NCBI GenBank assembly: GCA_002369515.1
Contig: DFFM01000005.1
Location: 1 to 19,253 of the forward strand
Length of the DNA stretch: 19,253 nt
Source: Prevotella sp. UBA3776
Lineage (GTDB): Bacteria; Bacteroidota; Bacteroidia; Bacteroidales; Bacteroidaceae
Direction of reading: 5' to 3'
The notes under the pieces: model-generated
Database searches by the model: none
Seen by the model: the letters and a program-made list of their open reading frames with translations, nothing else
Told to the model about the DNA's origin: nothing
In this document: positions 1 to 8,173 of the stretch, piece by piece
Position numbering within the stretch: position 1 is the first letter of the stretch
How the letters are laid out: each line of letters opens with the position of its first letter
Position numbers and translations under genes: made by a program

Positions 1-4
1 CAAC

Positions 5-40
5 AAAAACAGGGAGTCTTACAAATAAAAACCTGTTTTT
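5..40. terminator. A/T-rich inverted repeat downstream of murF
   Basis: Nine-base arms AAAAACAGG (5-13) and CCTGTTTTT (32-40) are perfect inverted repeats around an 18-nt loop. The T tract at the outer end makes it a possible bidirectional terminator. It lies about 145 nt past the murF stop on the minus strand. The stem has few G/C pairs and the loop is long, so support is modest. I see no gene in 41-185. Confidence 0.35.
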
Positions 41-185
41 CCTTGTCCGTGTTGGTTTTTATTGGTTTTTGAACGACGCGGAGCGTTATTCTTCCATCTA
101 TGGGGATGATTTAAGCTACAAAGGATTTGGTGCTACGATTGCGGATAATCATAAAAATTATCTCCCGACAATACTTTCCGCATGT

Positions 186-1529
186 CTACAACACCTCGGG
201 CAGTTGGTAGAGACGTGTGCCGTTGCTGCCCTTGATGAGAATGCAACAGCCACGCGGGGGCTGCTCGGCCAAGGCCGCCTTCACCTGCTCCACATCAGCG
301 AATTTGCGGAATTGGCAGCGGGTTTTGCCAAACTCCTCGCCCACGAGCCATGTGTTGGTGAGCCCATACTCGGCGAGCATGTCGGCGATGTGCTGGTGCT
401 CCTCGGCGGAGGCGTCGCCCAACTCGCGCATGTCGCCCAGGATGGCCATTTTGTTCTCCACGCGCATGTCGCGAAAATTCTGCAGGGCGGCTGCCATGCT
501 GGTGGGGTTGGCGTTGTAGGCATCGACGATGAGCGTGTTGTGCTCGGTGCGGGTGAGCTGCGAACGGTTGTTGCTGGGCACGTAGTTGGCCAGAGCGTGG
601 TTGACCTGGGCCACATCCACGTCGAAGAACAGGCCCACGGAGATGGCGGCCAGCATGTTGTAAAGGTTGTAGGCCCCGATGAGGTGGGTATGCACCAGTT
701 CTTTCTCCGTGTCGCCCTCTTCATCGACAATCCACCAGCGGAAGGTCAGGAAGGGGGCGCACTCCACCACCTCTCCCTTGACGACGATGTCGTCGGAGTC
801 GCCCGTACCGTAGCCTGCCAGCAGAATGAGCCCGCGCTCATTGGCCATCTGCATGAGATGCTCGTCGTCGGTGTTGATGAAGACGAACCCGTGGTCGGGG
901 TCGCCCTCCTCGGCCCGCTTGCGCAGATAGTCGTAGAGCTCGCCCTTGGTGTTCATCACGCCCTCGAACGAACCGAAGCCCTGCAAGTGGGCACGGCCCA
1001 CGTTGGTGATGAGTCCGCAGGTGGGTTCGGCGGTTTCCACGAGCGTCTTGATGTCGCCCGGATGGCTGGCTCCCATCTCCACAACGGCTATTTCGTGCTC
1101 ACGGTTGAGCCGGAAGAGCGTTTTGGGCACTCCCACGTCGTTGTTGAAGTTGCCCTGGGTGGCCAGCACGTTGTATTTCTCGGCCAATACGGCGGCCACC
1201 AGCTCCTTGGTGGTGGTTTTTCCGTTGGTTCCGGTGATGCCAACGACGGGAATGTCAAACTGGCGGCGATGCTCGCGGGCCAGGTCCTTGAAAGTTTGCA
1301 GACAGTCATCGACGAGGACGAACTGCTCCTTTCGGGCCGCGTCGATGGCTCGTTCTTCGTCAACGACGGCGTAGGCGCAACCCTGGTCGAGCGCCTTGGC
1401 GGCATAGTCGTTGCCATTGAACGAAGCTCCCTTCAGCGCCACGAAGATGCTGTCCTTGGGGCAGTCGCGGCTGTCGGTGGTTATCACGGGGTGCTGTCGG
1501 TAAAGCTGATATAGTTCCTTGATGTTCAT
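186..1529 (-). CDS. murF: UDP-N-acetylmuramoyl-tripeptide--D-alanyl-D-alanine ligase MurF
   Basis: Cytoplasmic ATP-dependent Mur ligase that adds D-Ala-D-Ala to UDP-MurNAc-tripeptide, the last soluble step of peptidoglycan precursor synthesis. The protein is 447 aa, normal for MurF. The N-terminal substrate-binding domain contains TTDSR (17-21) and VALKG (30-34). The ATP-binding P-loop GTNGKTTTKEL is at 100-110, followed by the Mur-ligase signature GNFNNDVGVP and EMGASHPGDI. The C-terminal domain contains LIVDAYNANPTSM. The frame stays open to 1652, but I chose the ATG at 1529: family homology begins here (MNIKELYQLY) and a TATCTTTG -7 box lies just upstream at 1555-1562. The extra 41 residues of the longer reading look like translated promoter. 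It stands divergent from the kinase gene. Confidence 0.95.
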   Translation of the reverse strand: MNIKELYQLYRQHPVITTDSRDCPKDSIFVALKGASFNGNDYAAKALDQGCAYAVVDEERAIDAARKEQFVLVDDCLQTFKDLAREHRRQFDIPVVGITGTNGKTTTKELVAAVLAEKYNVLATQGNFNNDVGVPKTLFRLNREHEIAVVEMGASHPGDIKTLVETAEPTCGLITNVGRAHLQGFGSFEGVMNTKGELYDYLRKRAEEGDPDHGFVFINTDDEHLMQMANERGLILLAGYGTGDSDDIVVKGEVVECAPFLTFRWWIVDEEGDTEKELVHTHLIGAYNLYNMLAAISVGLFFDVDVAQVNHALANYVPSNNRSQLTRTEHNTLIVDAYNANPTSMAAALQNFRDMRVENKMAILGDMRELGDASAEEHQHIADMLAEYGLTNTWLVGEEFGKTRCQFRKFADVEQVKAALAEQPPRGCCILIKGSNGTRLYQLPEVL

Positions 1530-1554
1530 GTCGTGTTTTTGTTGATTGTTCGTG

Positions 1555-1562
1555 CAAAGATA
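1555..1562 (-). promoter_or_regulatory. -7 box of the murF promoter
   Basis: On the minus strand this reads TATCTTTG, matching the Bacteroidota -7 consensus TAnnTTTG. It lies 25 nt upstream of the murF ATG and implies a short leader. I found no TTTG -33 box at the usual 19-21 nt spacing, so this is a half-match. Confidence 0.5.
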
Positions 1563-1604
1563 TTTATTATTTTCCGAATAGGAATGTTTTTGTGCGAGTT
1601 TTAT

Positions 1605-1635
1605 TTTGCAGTTAGCCGAATTTGTCATACCTTTG
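1605..1635 (+). promoter_or_regulatory. Promoter of the kinase-folP-cdaA run
   Basis: A -33 box TTTG (1605-1608) and a -7 box TACCTTTG (1628-1635) are separated by 19 nt, a full match to the Bacteroidota primary-sigma consensus TTTG-N19-21-TAnnTTTG. Transcription would begin around 1640, leaving a leader of roughly 20 nt before the ATG at 1664. It is back-to-back with the murF -7 box. Confidence 0.7.
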
Positions 1636-1663
1636 CTAGTGATAATCGACAAAAACGAGAAAA

Positions 1664-4585
1664 ATGGGCACGACCAATGTTTGCCGTATCATACTTTTGC
1701 CATTTGGCAAAGGTTTTTTGCCGTGGCTGAAAGTCTTGGCCGCCCCCATGTGCATGGTGCTGCTGTTCGCCTGTAGCGACGCCACCCCCCGACAGACTTT
1801 CACCACCAGCCAGCGGGCAGCCGTGGACAGCGTAGTGAAGCGTTGCCGCAACATCGACTCGCTGAAAATCCTGTTCCACTATTATGAGCGCAACCAGAAC
1901 ACGCTGGGCCAGATTGTAGCACTGCGCGAACTGGGACGGCTCTACCGCAACAACAGCCAGTTCGACAAAGCCCTGAAGGCCAACGCACAGGGCCTGGAAG
2001 TGGCCGAGCAGGCAGCCGACACCATCGAGATGGTGCAGGCCCTGAACAACATCGGAACCAACTATCGGCGGCTGGGACTGCTCGACATGGCGTCAGAGTA
2101 CCACTACAAGGCGCTCAACACGGCGAGAGCCTTCAGCGACTCGCTCGACGAGCAGGCGCGCAAGAACCTGGTGGTGTCGCTCAACGGTCTGGGCAACATC
2201 TACCTCACGCTGGGCGACGAGCACTTGGCCGACAGCGTGTTCCGCGCTGCACTGGCCGGCGAGCAGATGCTGGGCAGCACACTCGGACAGGCCATCAACT
2301 ATGCCAACCTGGGCTCCATCTTCGAGAAGAGCGGACAAACCGACTCGGCATGGGCCTACTACCGCAAGTCGCTCGACATGAACAAAGAGGCAGGCTCGGA
2401 ATTGGGCGTTTCGCTCTGCCACAACCACTTCGGGAGACTCTACGAAAACGAGCAACGATACGAGGAGGCACTGCGCGAATATGCACAGTCGTACGACATG
2501 ATGAAGGAAAGCCGCGACGAGTGGCACTGGCTGGAGTCGTGCATATCGATTGCCCGCGTCCATGTGGCCCGCCACGACTACGCCATGGCCGCAACCTATC
2601 TGGCCAAAGGAATGAACGTGGCAACCACCATCAAGTCGATGGAACACGAGGCGCAAATCCACCAGCTCTACTACGAAATCTACCGCTCTACGGGCAACAA
2701 CGCCCTCGCCCTGGACCATTTCGTCAGGGCAAAGGAATGCAACGACAGCGTGGTGAACCTGAAGAAGGTGAACGAAATACAGAACCTGCGCATGAGCATT
2801 GAGCGCGCCCGACAGGAAAGCCGCTTCAACCTGGCGCAGAAAAACCTCGAGCTTGAACGGGTCTCCAAACACACTGCATGGTTCGCACTCCTCGTGGTGG
2901 TGCTGCTGGCGGCGGTGCTCATAGCCTTCATTTGGTACGCCCTGCGAACGCGCATCCGAACGGTGAAAATTCTGCGCGACGTGCAGACCGTGCGCGAGAA
3001 CTTCTTCACCAACATCACCCACGAGTTTCGCACGCCACTCACCGTCATCCTGGGGCAAGGACAGCTGCTCAAGAACAGCACAGCCGACAACATGGACCAG
3101 GTGCATGCAGCCGCCACCATGATTGAGCGGCAGGGCAACAGCCTGCTCACGCTCATCAACCAGCTGCTCGACATTGCAAAGGTGAAATCGGCCATCGGCA
3201 ACCCCGACTGGCGGCAGGGCAACGTGGTGGCCTACGTGGCCATGCTCGTGGAGAGTTTTGCCGACTATGCACGGCAGAAAAAGATAGCGCTGAACTTCCG
3301 GCCCGCAGAAAACGAAGTGCAGATGGACTTCGTGCCCAACTACATGAACAAGGTGATGCGCAACCTGCTCTCCAACGCCTTCAAATATACGCCCGAGGGG
3401 GGACGCATCGAAGTCTCCACCCGACTGCAGGCCAGCACCCTCGAGCTGCGAGTGGCCGACAGCGGCGTTGGCATCGACGCAAAGAATCTCCCCCACGTGT
3501 TCGAACCCTTCTTCCAAGGCAAGGAAGACAGCCAAAAAGTGGGAACTGGAGTCGGACTCTCACTGGTGCGCGACATCGTGGAGACCATGGGCGGAAAAAT
3601 CAGCGTGGAAAGCCAACCGGGCAACGGCACCACCTTCGTCATTAAGCTGCCGCTGCATGCCAAGGGAGCACTCGAGCAGAAGAACAAAGCAGCAAATGCG
3701 TCGGCACAGCCGCTGCCGCCTGTCAGCATGGTCGAAGCTACAATAGGCCCCGTCAGCCCGCTGACCGAACCCACCGTCCTGGCCGACGACCCACTGCCCG
3801 ACGACGAGACGGCCACCAACATCACACGACTGCTCATCGTCGAAGACAACAACGACGTGGCCTACTACATCGGCCAGCAACTGCGCGAGAAATACGCCAT
3901 CGCCTACGCAACCGACGGCGAGCAAGGACTGCAGAAAGCCATGGAAATGGTGCCCGACCTCATCATCACCGACCTCATGATGCCTGGCATCGACGGCTAC
4001 GAACTGTGCAAGCGCGTACGCCGCTCCGAGCTGCTCAACCACGTACCCGTCATCATGGTGACAGCCCGAAGCACCGAAGAAGACCGCATACGAGGCCTTG
4101 AAGCCGGCGTTGACGCCTATCTCTACAAGCCCTTCAACAGCGAAGAACTGAACGTGCGCGTGGAGAAACTGCTCGACCAGCGACGCCTGCTGCGCGAAAA
4201 ATACTCGCAAGCCATCAAACAAGACAACACGCAGAGCGTAGCCGTGGAACCGGCTGTGAGCGACTTCATACGCCGCATCGACGAGGTCATCACGCAACTC
4301 ATGCCCAGCGGCGACGTCAACCTGCAGAGCGTGTCGGGAAGTCTGTGCCTCAGCACATCGCAATTCCGCCGCAAACTGTTTGCCACCACGGGCGAAACAC
4401 CCGCCAACTACATCACAATGGTGCGCATGCGCCAAGCCCGGAGACTGCTCACCGAACATGCCGAAATGAACGTGGGCGAAGTGGCCACGGCATGCGGCTA
4501 CGACGACAACAGCCACTTCACACGCGTATTCCGCCAGGTTTACGACATCACGCCCACCGAACTGCGCCGCAACCAAACAAAATAA
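1664..4585 (+). CDS. TPR-sensor hybrid histidine kinase / response regulator with AraC-type DNA-binding domain
   Basis: A complete two-component system in one 973-aa chain. The N-terminus is hydrophobic with a lipobox-like LFAC ending at Cys37, then a TPR-rich extracytoplasmic region (about 55-390), coiled-coil-like helix, and one membrane span (about 404-427). The cytoplasmic part holds the HisKA domain with H-box ITHEFRTPL (phospho-acceptor His453) and the ATPase domain with N-box Asn571, DSGVG (599-603) and GTGVGL (627-632). A receiver domain (about 722-835) has VEDN and phospho-acceptor Asp770 in ITDLMMPG, and an AraC/HTH_18 domain ends the protein (about 868-970). All catalytic residues are present. 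The TPR sensor differs from the reg_prop/Y_Y_Y sensors of classical polysaccharide HTCS proteins, so its ligand is unknown. folP starts 8 nt after the stop, so they may be co-transcribed, though no functional link is known. Confidence 0.93.
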   Translation: MGTTNVCRIILLPFGKGFLPWLKVLAAPMCMVLLFACSDATPRQTFTTSQRAAVDSVVKRCRNIDSLKILFHYYERNQNTLGQIVALRELGRLYRNNSQFDKALKANAQGLEVAEQAADTIEMVQALNNIGTNYRRLGLLDMASEYHYKALNTARAFSDSLDEQARKNLVVSLNGLGNIYLTLGDEHLADSVFRAALAGEQMLGSTLGQAINYANLGSIFEKSGQTDSAWAYYRKSLDMNKEAGSELGVSLCHNHFGRLYENEQRYEEALREYAQSYDMMKESRDEWHWLESCISIARVHVARHDYAMAATYLAKGMNVATTIKSMEHEAQIHQLYYEIYRSTGNNALALDHFVRAKECNDSVVNLKKVNEIQNLRMSIERARQESRFNLAQKNLELERVSKHTAWFALLVVVLLAAVLIAFIWYALRTRIRTVKILRDVQTVRENFFTNITHEFRTPLTVILGQGQLLKNSTADNMDQVHAAATMIERQGNSLLTLINQLLDIAKVKSAIGNPDWRQGNVVAYVAMLVESFADYARQKKIALNFRPAENEVQMDFVPNYMNKVMRNLLSNAFKYTPEGGRIEVSTRLQASTLELRVADSGVGIDAKNLPHVFEPFFQGKEDSQKVGTGVGLSLVRDIVETMGGKISVESQPGNGTTFVIKLPLHAKGALEQKNKAANASAQPLPPVSMVEATIGPVSPLTEPTVLADDPLPDDETATNITRLLIVEDNNDVAYYIGQQLREKYAIAYATDGEQGLQKAMEMVPDLIITDLMMPGIDGYELCKRVRRSELLNHVPVIMVTARSTEEDRIRGLEAGVDAYLYKPFNSEELNVRVEKLLDQRRLLREKYSQAIKQDNTQSVAVEPAVSDFIRRIDEVITQLMPSGDVNLQSVSGSLCLSTSQFRRKLFATTGETPANYITMVRMRQARRLLTEHAEMNVGEVATACGYDDNSHFTRVFRQVYDITPTELRRNQTK

Positions 4586-4593
4586 GATTGCCC

Positions 4594-5382
4594 ATGGAAT
4601 ACCAGATACAAGTGAAAGGCCGCCTGATGAACCTCGGGAAGCCGCAGGTGATGGGAATACTCAACGCAACGCCCGACTCGTTCTACAGCGAAAGCCGACA
4701 GCAAACCGAAAAACAAATAGCCGAACGCGCCGTGCAAATAGCAGCACAAGGAGGAAGCATCATCGACGTGGGAGCCTGCTCAACCCGACCCGGAGCACAG
4801 CAGGCGAGCCCAGAAGACGAAACGGCACGGCTGCGCACAGCCCTCGCCATTGTGCGCAGGGAGCTGCCCCAGGCGGTGGTGTCGGTCGATACGTTCCGAC
4901 CCGAGGTGGCGCGCATGGCAGTGGAAGAATACGGAGCCGACATCGTCAACGACGTCAGCGAGGGCAGCATTGAAATGTTCAGAATGGTGGCACGGTTGCG
5001 CGTACCATATATATTAATGTCGGTACAGCCCACCCTGCGCGACACGCTCTTGGCATTCGCCCAAAAAGTCCAGCAGCTGCACGCCTTGGGACAGAAAGAC
5101 ATCATCCTCGATCCGGGATTCGGTTTCGGCAAGACCCTGGAGCAGAACTACCAACTGCTCAACCAGCTCGACCATCTCTCGGTGCTTGGTCTGCCCCTAC
5201 TGGTGGGAGTGAGCCGCAAGTCGATGATTTATCGCCAGTTGGGTGTCACTCCCGACGAGGCCCTCAACGGCACCACCGTGCTCAACACCGTCGCCTTGGC
5301 GAAGGGTGCCACCATCCTGCGCGTTCACGACGTTAGAGAGGCCATAGAAGCAGTAAAACTGACCGAAAGCCTAACCCTCTAA
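4594..5382 (+). CDS. folP: Dihydropteroate synthase FolP
   Basis: Condenses p-aminobenzoate with 6-hydroxymethyl-7,8-dihydropterin diphosphate in folate synthesis; the sulfonamide target. The protein is 262 aa, typical for DHPS. Visible signatures are NATPDSF (24-30, usually NxTPDSF), an IDVGACSTRPGA segment, DPGFGFGK (173-180) and SRKS (207-210) of the TIM barrel. The frame is open far upstream inside the kinase gene, but the ATG at 4594 gives a normal N-terminus; ATG 4627 is a second, less likely choice. The stop codon TAA (5380-5382) lies inside the first unit of the octamer repeat that follows. folP beside cdaA is a familiar Bacteroidota arrangement. Confidence 0.95.
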   Translation: MEYQIQVKGRLMNLGKPQVMGILNATPDSFYSESRQQTEKQIAERAVQIAAQGGSIIDVGACSTRPGAQQASPEDETARLRTALAIVRRELPQAVVSVDTFRPEVARMAVEEYGADIVNDVSEGSIEMFRMVARLRVPYILMSVQPTLRDTLLAFAQKVQQLHALGQKDIILDPGFGFGKTLEQNYQLLNQLDHLSVLGLPLLVGVSRKSMIYRQLGVTPDEALNGTTVLNTVALAKGATILRVHDVREAIEAVKLTESLTL

Positions 5383-5457
5383 CTGTCTATCCGTCTAATT
5401 GTCTATCTGTCTAATTGTCTATCTGTCTAATTGTCTAACAGTCTATCCGTCTAACCG
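5378..5457 (+). repeat. Octamer tandem repeat TCTAWNNG, ten units
   Basis: Ten contiguous 8-bp units run from 5378 to 5457: TCTAACTG, TCTATCCG, TCTAATTG, TCTATCTG, TCTAATTG, TCTATCTG, TCTAATTG, TCTAACAG, TCTATCCG, TCTAACCG. The first contains the folP stop codon and the last ends 9 nt before the cdaA ATG. Because 8 is not a multiple of 3, its TAA triplets at 5380, 5396 and 5412 close all three forward frames. A matching array sits at 15018-15081. Confidence 0.9.
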
Positions 5458-5466
5458 TCAAGAAAT

Positions 5467-6240
5467 ATGTTTGCATTTGGAATAAAGGATTTCATCGACA
5501 TCTTCTTGGTCGCCCTGTTGCTCTACTACAGCTACAAGGTGATGAAAGAGTCGCGCTCGCTCAACGTGTTCATCGGCATCATGATTTTCGTCGTGGTGTG
5601 GCTGCTGGTGAGCCAAGTGCTGGAGATGCGCCTGTTGGGCAGCATCATGGACAAATTGGTCAGCGTGGGAGTGCTGGCACTCATTGTGCTTTTCCAGGAA
5701 GAGATACGCAAGTTTCTCTACGTCATGGGCGGCCATCAGAGCGTCAAGCCCCTGATGAACATCTTCAACTTTGGCCACGACAAGAAGGCCGAAACCGACA
5801 AGTCCATCATCATGCCCATCGTCATGTCGTGCATGAGCATGAGCAAAGGCCGCGTGGGAGCGCTCATCGTCATCGAGCGAGCCGCCCCACTCGACGACAT
5901 TGTGGCCACAGGCGACCGCATCGACGCCAACATCAACCAGCGGCTCATCGAGAACATCTTCTTCAAGAACTCCCCCCTTCACGACGGCGCCATGGTCATT
6001 TCGCAGAAACGCATCAAGGCCGCAGGCTGCATCCTGCCCGTCAGCCACGACATGGACATCCCCAAGGAGCTGGGACTGCGCCACCGCGCAGCCATGGGCA
6101 TATCGCAAGACAGCGACGCCATAGCCGTTGTCGTCAGCGAAGAGACAGGCCGCATCTCGGTGGCCATCAACGGCCAGTTCCACCTGCGCCTCTCCGCCGA
6201 GCAGCTCGAGAAACTGCTCACCGACCAGATGGCAGCCTGA
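5467..6240 (+). CDS. cdaA: Diadenylate cyclase CdaA/DacA (c-di-AMP synthase)
   Basis: Makes the second messenger c-di-AMP from two ATP at the inner membrane; c-di-AMP is tied to osmotic and cell-wall homeostasis in many bacteria. The protein is 257 aa. Three hydrophobic segments occupy about residues 8-80. The DAC domain follows, with both catalytic motifs intact: DGA at 173-175 (within SPLHDGAMVIS) and RHR at 205-207 (within GLRHRAAMGIS). Start at ATG 5467 after the octamer repeat; no strong Shine-Dalgarno is visible, as usual in this phylum. Probably co-transcribed with folP. A GlmM/CdaR partner is not present in the window. Confidence 0.94.
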   Translation: MFAFGIKDFIDIFLVALLLYYSYKVMKESRSLNVFIGIMIFVVVWLLVSQVLEMRLLGSIMDKLVSVGVLALIVLFQEEIRKFLYVMGGHQSVKPLMNIFNFGHDKKAETDKSIIMPIVMSCMSMSKGRVGALIVIERAAPLDDIVATGDRIDANINQRLIENIFFKNSPLHDGAMVISQKRIKAAGCILPVSHDMDIPKELGLRHRAAMGISQDSDAIAVVVSEETGRISVAINGQFHLRLSAEQLEKLLTDQMAA

Positions 6241-6260
6241 GCACTTGCCACTACAAGAAA

Positions 6261-6322
6261 AACGATTTCCCCCGCCACGCTTGGATTCTCCGCAAAGAAT
6301 CAGCGTGGCGGGGGAAATCGTT
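6261..6322. terminator. Strong bidirectional terminator between cdaA and the C10 peptidase gene
   Basis: Arms 6261-6281 and 6302-6322 pair perfectly over 21 bp. Beyond a 2-nt bulge (6282-6283) another 6 bp (GATTCT 6284-6289 with AGAATC 6296-6301) closes a 6-nt loop. T tracts follow on both strands (6321-6327 on plus; AAAAA at 6258-6262 gives U's on minus). It sits between two converging genes and fits termination in both directions. Confidence 0.88.
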
Positions 6323-6357
6323 TTTTTGTTTTGCCGGCTATCGGCTATTGTCGGGAA

Positions 6358-8082
6358 CTATCTCTGAATCTTTCTGACGCGTTTGCCATCGTTGACAATC
6401 AGCAGCCCCTTGAACGGAACCTGGTCAAGATTGAACGAACGGGCAGACGATTCATACAGTTTCCGGCCCTGAGCGTCATACACGCGCACCATCCCGTCGG
6501 ATTCAGACGCCTGGCGCTCGTTCACCAGAACGTTGCTGATGCCTGTGGTGGCAGTCCAGTTGGCATTTTTCTCGTCTTTCAGCGCTATCTTTCCGTTGAG
6601 AATGGTCAGCAGGTAGCTGTTGCTGTACTTCTCGTTGCAGCGCATAGGCTGATAGTCTTGGTCTTTCGTTTCATTGTACGAAGCGGCATAGATGCGGTAG
6701 TTTCCGTCGGGCAGCTTGTTCAGGTTGGCGTTGAAGCTGAGCTCGTAGAAATAGTTGTTCCCGTTTGCATCCTCATTAAGGTATTCGATGTTTGACACCT
6801 GCTCCGAACCCAACACGGTAATCTTGCCAGTGCTGAGATCTTCGGCCACAAGGCACAGCAGGCCAGAGAACGAATTGACGTCGAAGTTCATGGCATGCAT
6901 GCGGGAAGTGATGTTGCCGGCACGGTTGCTGATGACGAGTCCGTCATAGAGACCCCATGACGAAGCATACTGCACGTCGTCCGTGTTTTTGCGCACCTGC
7001 ACCATTTCCTGCTGAGCGGTGTATCCTTTCAGGTCGGCAATGTTGAAGAAACCGTCCGACGAGCCTTCCCATCCCCAGTTGACATGCACAAATCCTTCCT
7101 CGTCGTAGCCATCGAGCACAAACTCGTGGCCACCTTCCCGCTGGCTGGCACCACCGTAGAGCACAGGCCGGCCGGCGCTGATTTCTTCGAAGATCTTCTC
7201 CATCCATTCCAGATTGGGGAAATAGTCACGACGATAGAAGTGCATGTTGGGATGATAGTAGAAACGACTGCTCAAAGCATCGCAGGCATCATGGGTGAAA
7301 GCACCGCTGCCCGTGCGCGTATATTGCATTTTGACGGAATAGCCGCAATGCTTCATCAGCGTTGAAACTGATTTGCGCTGGGCATCGGTCCACGGGCCAT
7401 GGTTCTTGTAAACGGGCAGCATGTTGTCCCAATCGTAAGCAGACTTTGCCAAGTTGTCCGACAGTTTTTGCGAAGCCGTGGAGCCCTCGGGGGTAAAATA
7501 GTATGAAACACTTCCTTTTCCTTTCTCAGGCCAACGATGATAATACATGATTTGCGCCATGGCGGTAGCCACGCACCCCGTAACATAGTGGACTTCCTCC
7601 TTTTTGGAGTTCTCATACGTAGGAGTCTGGTCGTTGAAGGGTGCGTCTTGTCCCCACTTGGTCTGCAAGAGTTCCGCTACACTCGATTTGAGTCCGGCCT
7701 TCTCAGGTCTCACATTTTCGCTCTTGACGCCATTGGCCAGGTTGTAGGCCAGCTGCTCGTTCATGGCGTCGAGCCACCAGCGGAATCCGGGAGCCGCTTT
7801 TTCGGCGACGAAAGGTTTGTCCGAATAGCCTTGCACAGCCTCAAAGGCATCGTCGTTGGCGATGACGGCAAATCCGGCCTCGCCACCAATGATGGTGAGT
7901 TGCGGATTGCGTTCAATAACGTTTAGCGGCATGTTGGCGGCAGCCTTGCGCAGGCCAGAGCGGTTGGCCTTGGCAAAGATGGCCTTTTGGGCGGCCTGCA
8001 TCATACTTTGCTCGGTGCGCTCTTTGGCAGTTGCCGTAACCATTCCTGCAAAGAGGAACAGGAAAAGGAGTTTTGTTTTCAT
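6358..8082 (-). CDS. Secreted C10-family (streptopain/interpain-like) cysteine peptidase
   Basis: Papain-fold cysteine peptidase of 574 aa. An N-terminal signal peptide (MKTKLLFLFLFAGMVTATA) is followed by a propeptide (about 20-135) like those that keep SpeB and interpain A inactive. The catalytic domain begins near LLQTKWGQDAPFN. The catalytic Cys170 lies in VTGCVATAMAQ and His319 in GGHEFVLDGYD, followed by the conserved NWGWEG (335-340). The C-terminal 60 residues (VYDAQGRKLYE, then FKGLLIVNDGKRVRKIQR) resemble a type IX secretion sorting domain. It is the last gene of the susC-susD-lipoprotein operon, 91 nt after the lipoprotein gene with a hairpin between. Likely role: digesting host or dietary protein to supply the SusCD transporter; the substrate is inference. 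Confidence 0.92.
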   Translation of the reverse strand: MKTKLLFLFLFAGMVTATAKERTEQSMMQAAQKAIFAKANRSGLRKAAANMPLNVIERNPQLTIIGGEAGFAVIANDDAFEAVQGYSDKPFVAEKAAPGFRWWLDAMNEQLAYNLANGVKSENVRPEKAGLKSSVAELLQTKWGQDAPFNDQTPTYENSKKEEVHYVTGCVATAMAQIMYYHRWPEKGKGSVSYYFTPEGSTASQKLSDNLAKSAYDWDNMLPVYKNHGPWTDAQRKSVSTLMKHCGYSVKMQYTRTGSGAFTHDACDALSSRFYYHPNMHFYRRDYFPNLEWMEKIFEEISAGRPVLYGGASQREGGHEFVLDGYDEEGFVHVNWGWEGSSDGFFNIADLKGYTAQQEMVQVRKNTDDVQYASSWGLYDGLVISNRAGNITSRMHAMNFDVNSFSGLLCLVAEDLSTGKITVLGSEQVSNIEYLNEDANGNNYFYELSFNANLNKLPDGNYRIYAASYNETKDQDYQPMRCNEKYSNSYLLTILNGKIALKDEKNANWTATTGISNVLVNERQASESDGMVRVYDAQGRKLYESSARSFNLDQVPFKGLLIVNDGKRVRKIQR

Positions 8083-8109
8083 AGGTTTTGTACTTTTTTT
8101 TAGACGGTC

Positions 8110-8144
8110 AAAGAGGAAAGGCCGTTTTTCGGCCTCTCCTCTTT
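8110..8144. promoter_or_regulatory. Intra-operon hairpin before the peptidase gene
   Basis: Arms 8110-8124 and 8130-8144 (ending GGCCG / starting CGGCC) pair over 15 positions with one A-C mismatch and a 5-nt loop. It lies between the lipoprotein stop and the peptidase start. In the operon direction no long U tract follows, so it is more likely a partial terminator, processing site or stabilising stem that sets the peptidase level relative to upstream genes. On the plus strand it is followed by CTTTTTCC. Confidence 0.6.
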
Positions 8145-8173
8145 TTCCGATAGGGTAGAATGATATTGATGAA

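Noticed and set aside
69..1514. 481-codon frame opposite murF
   Set aside because: Antisense shadow of a clear MurF gene caused by GC-rich codon use; low-complexity His/Val/Gly-rich product.
1530..1652. 41-residue N-terminal extension of MurF
   Set aside because: It covers the divergent promoters and lacks homology to MurF; the internal ATG at 1529 is preceded by a -7 box.
2093..4576. Two long minus-strand frames (480 and 338 codons) opposite the kinase
   Set aside because: Shadows of a gene with all domains intact; no promoter or family match on the opposite strand.
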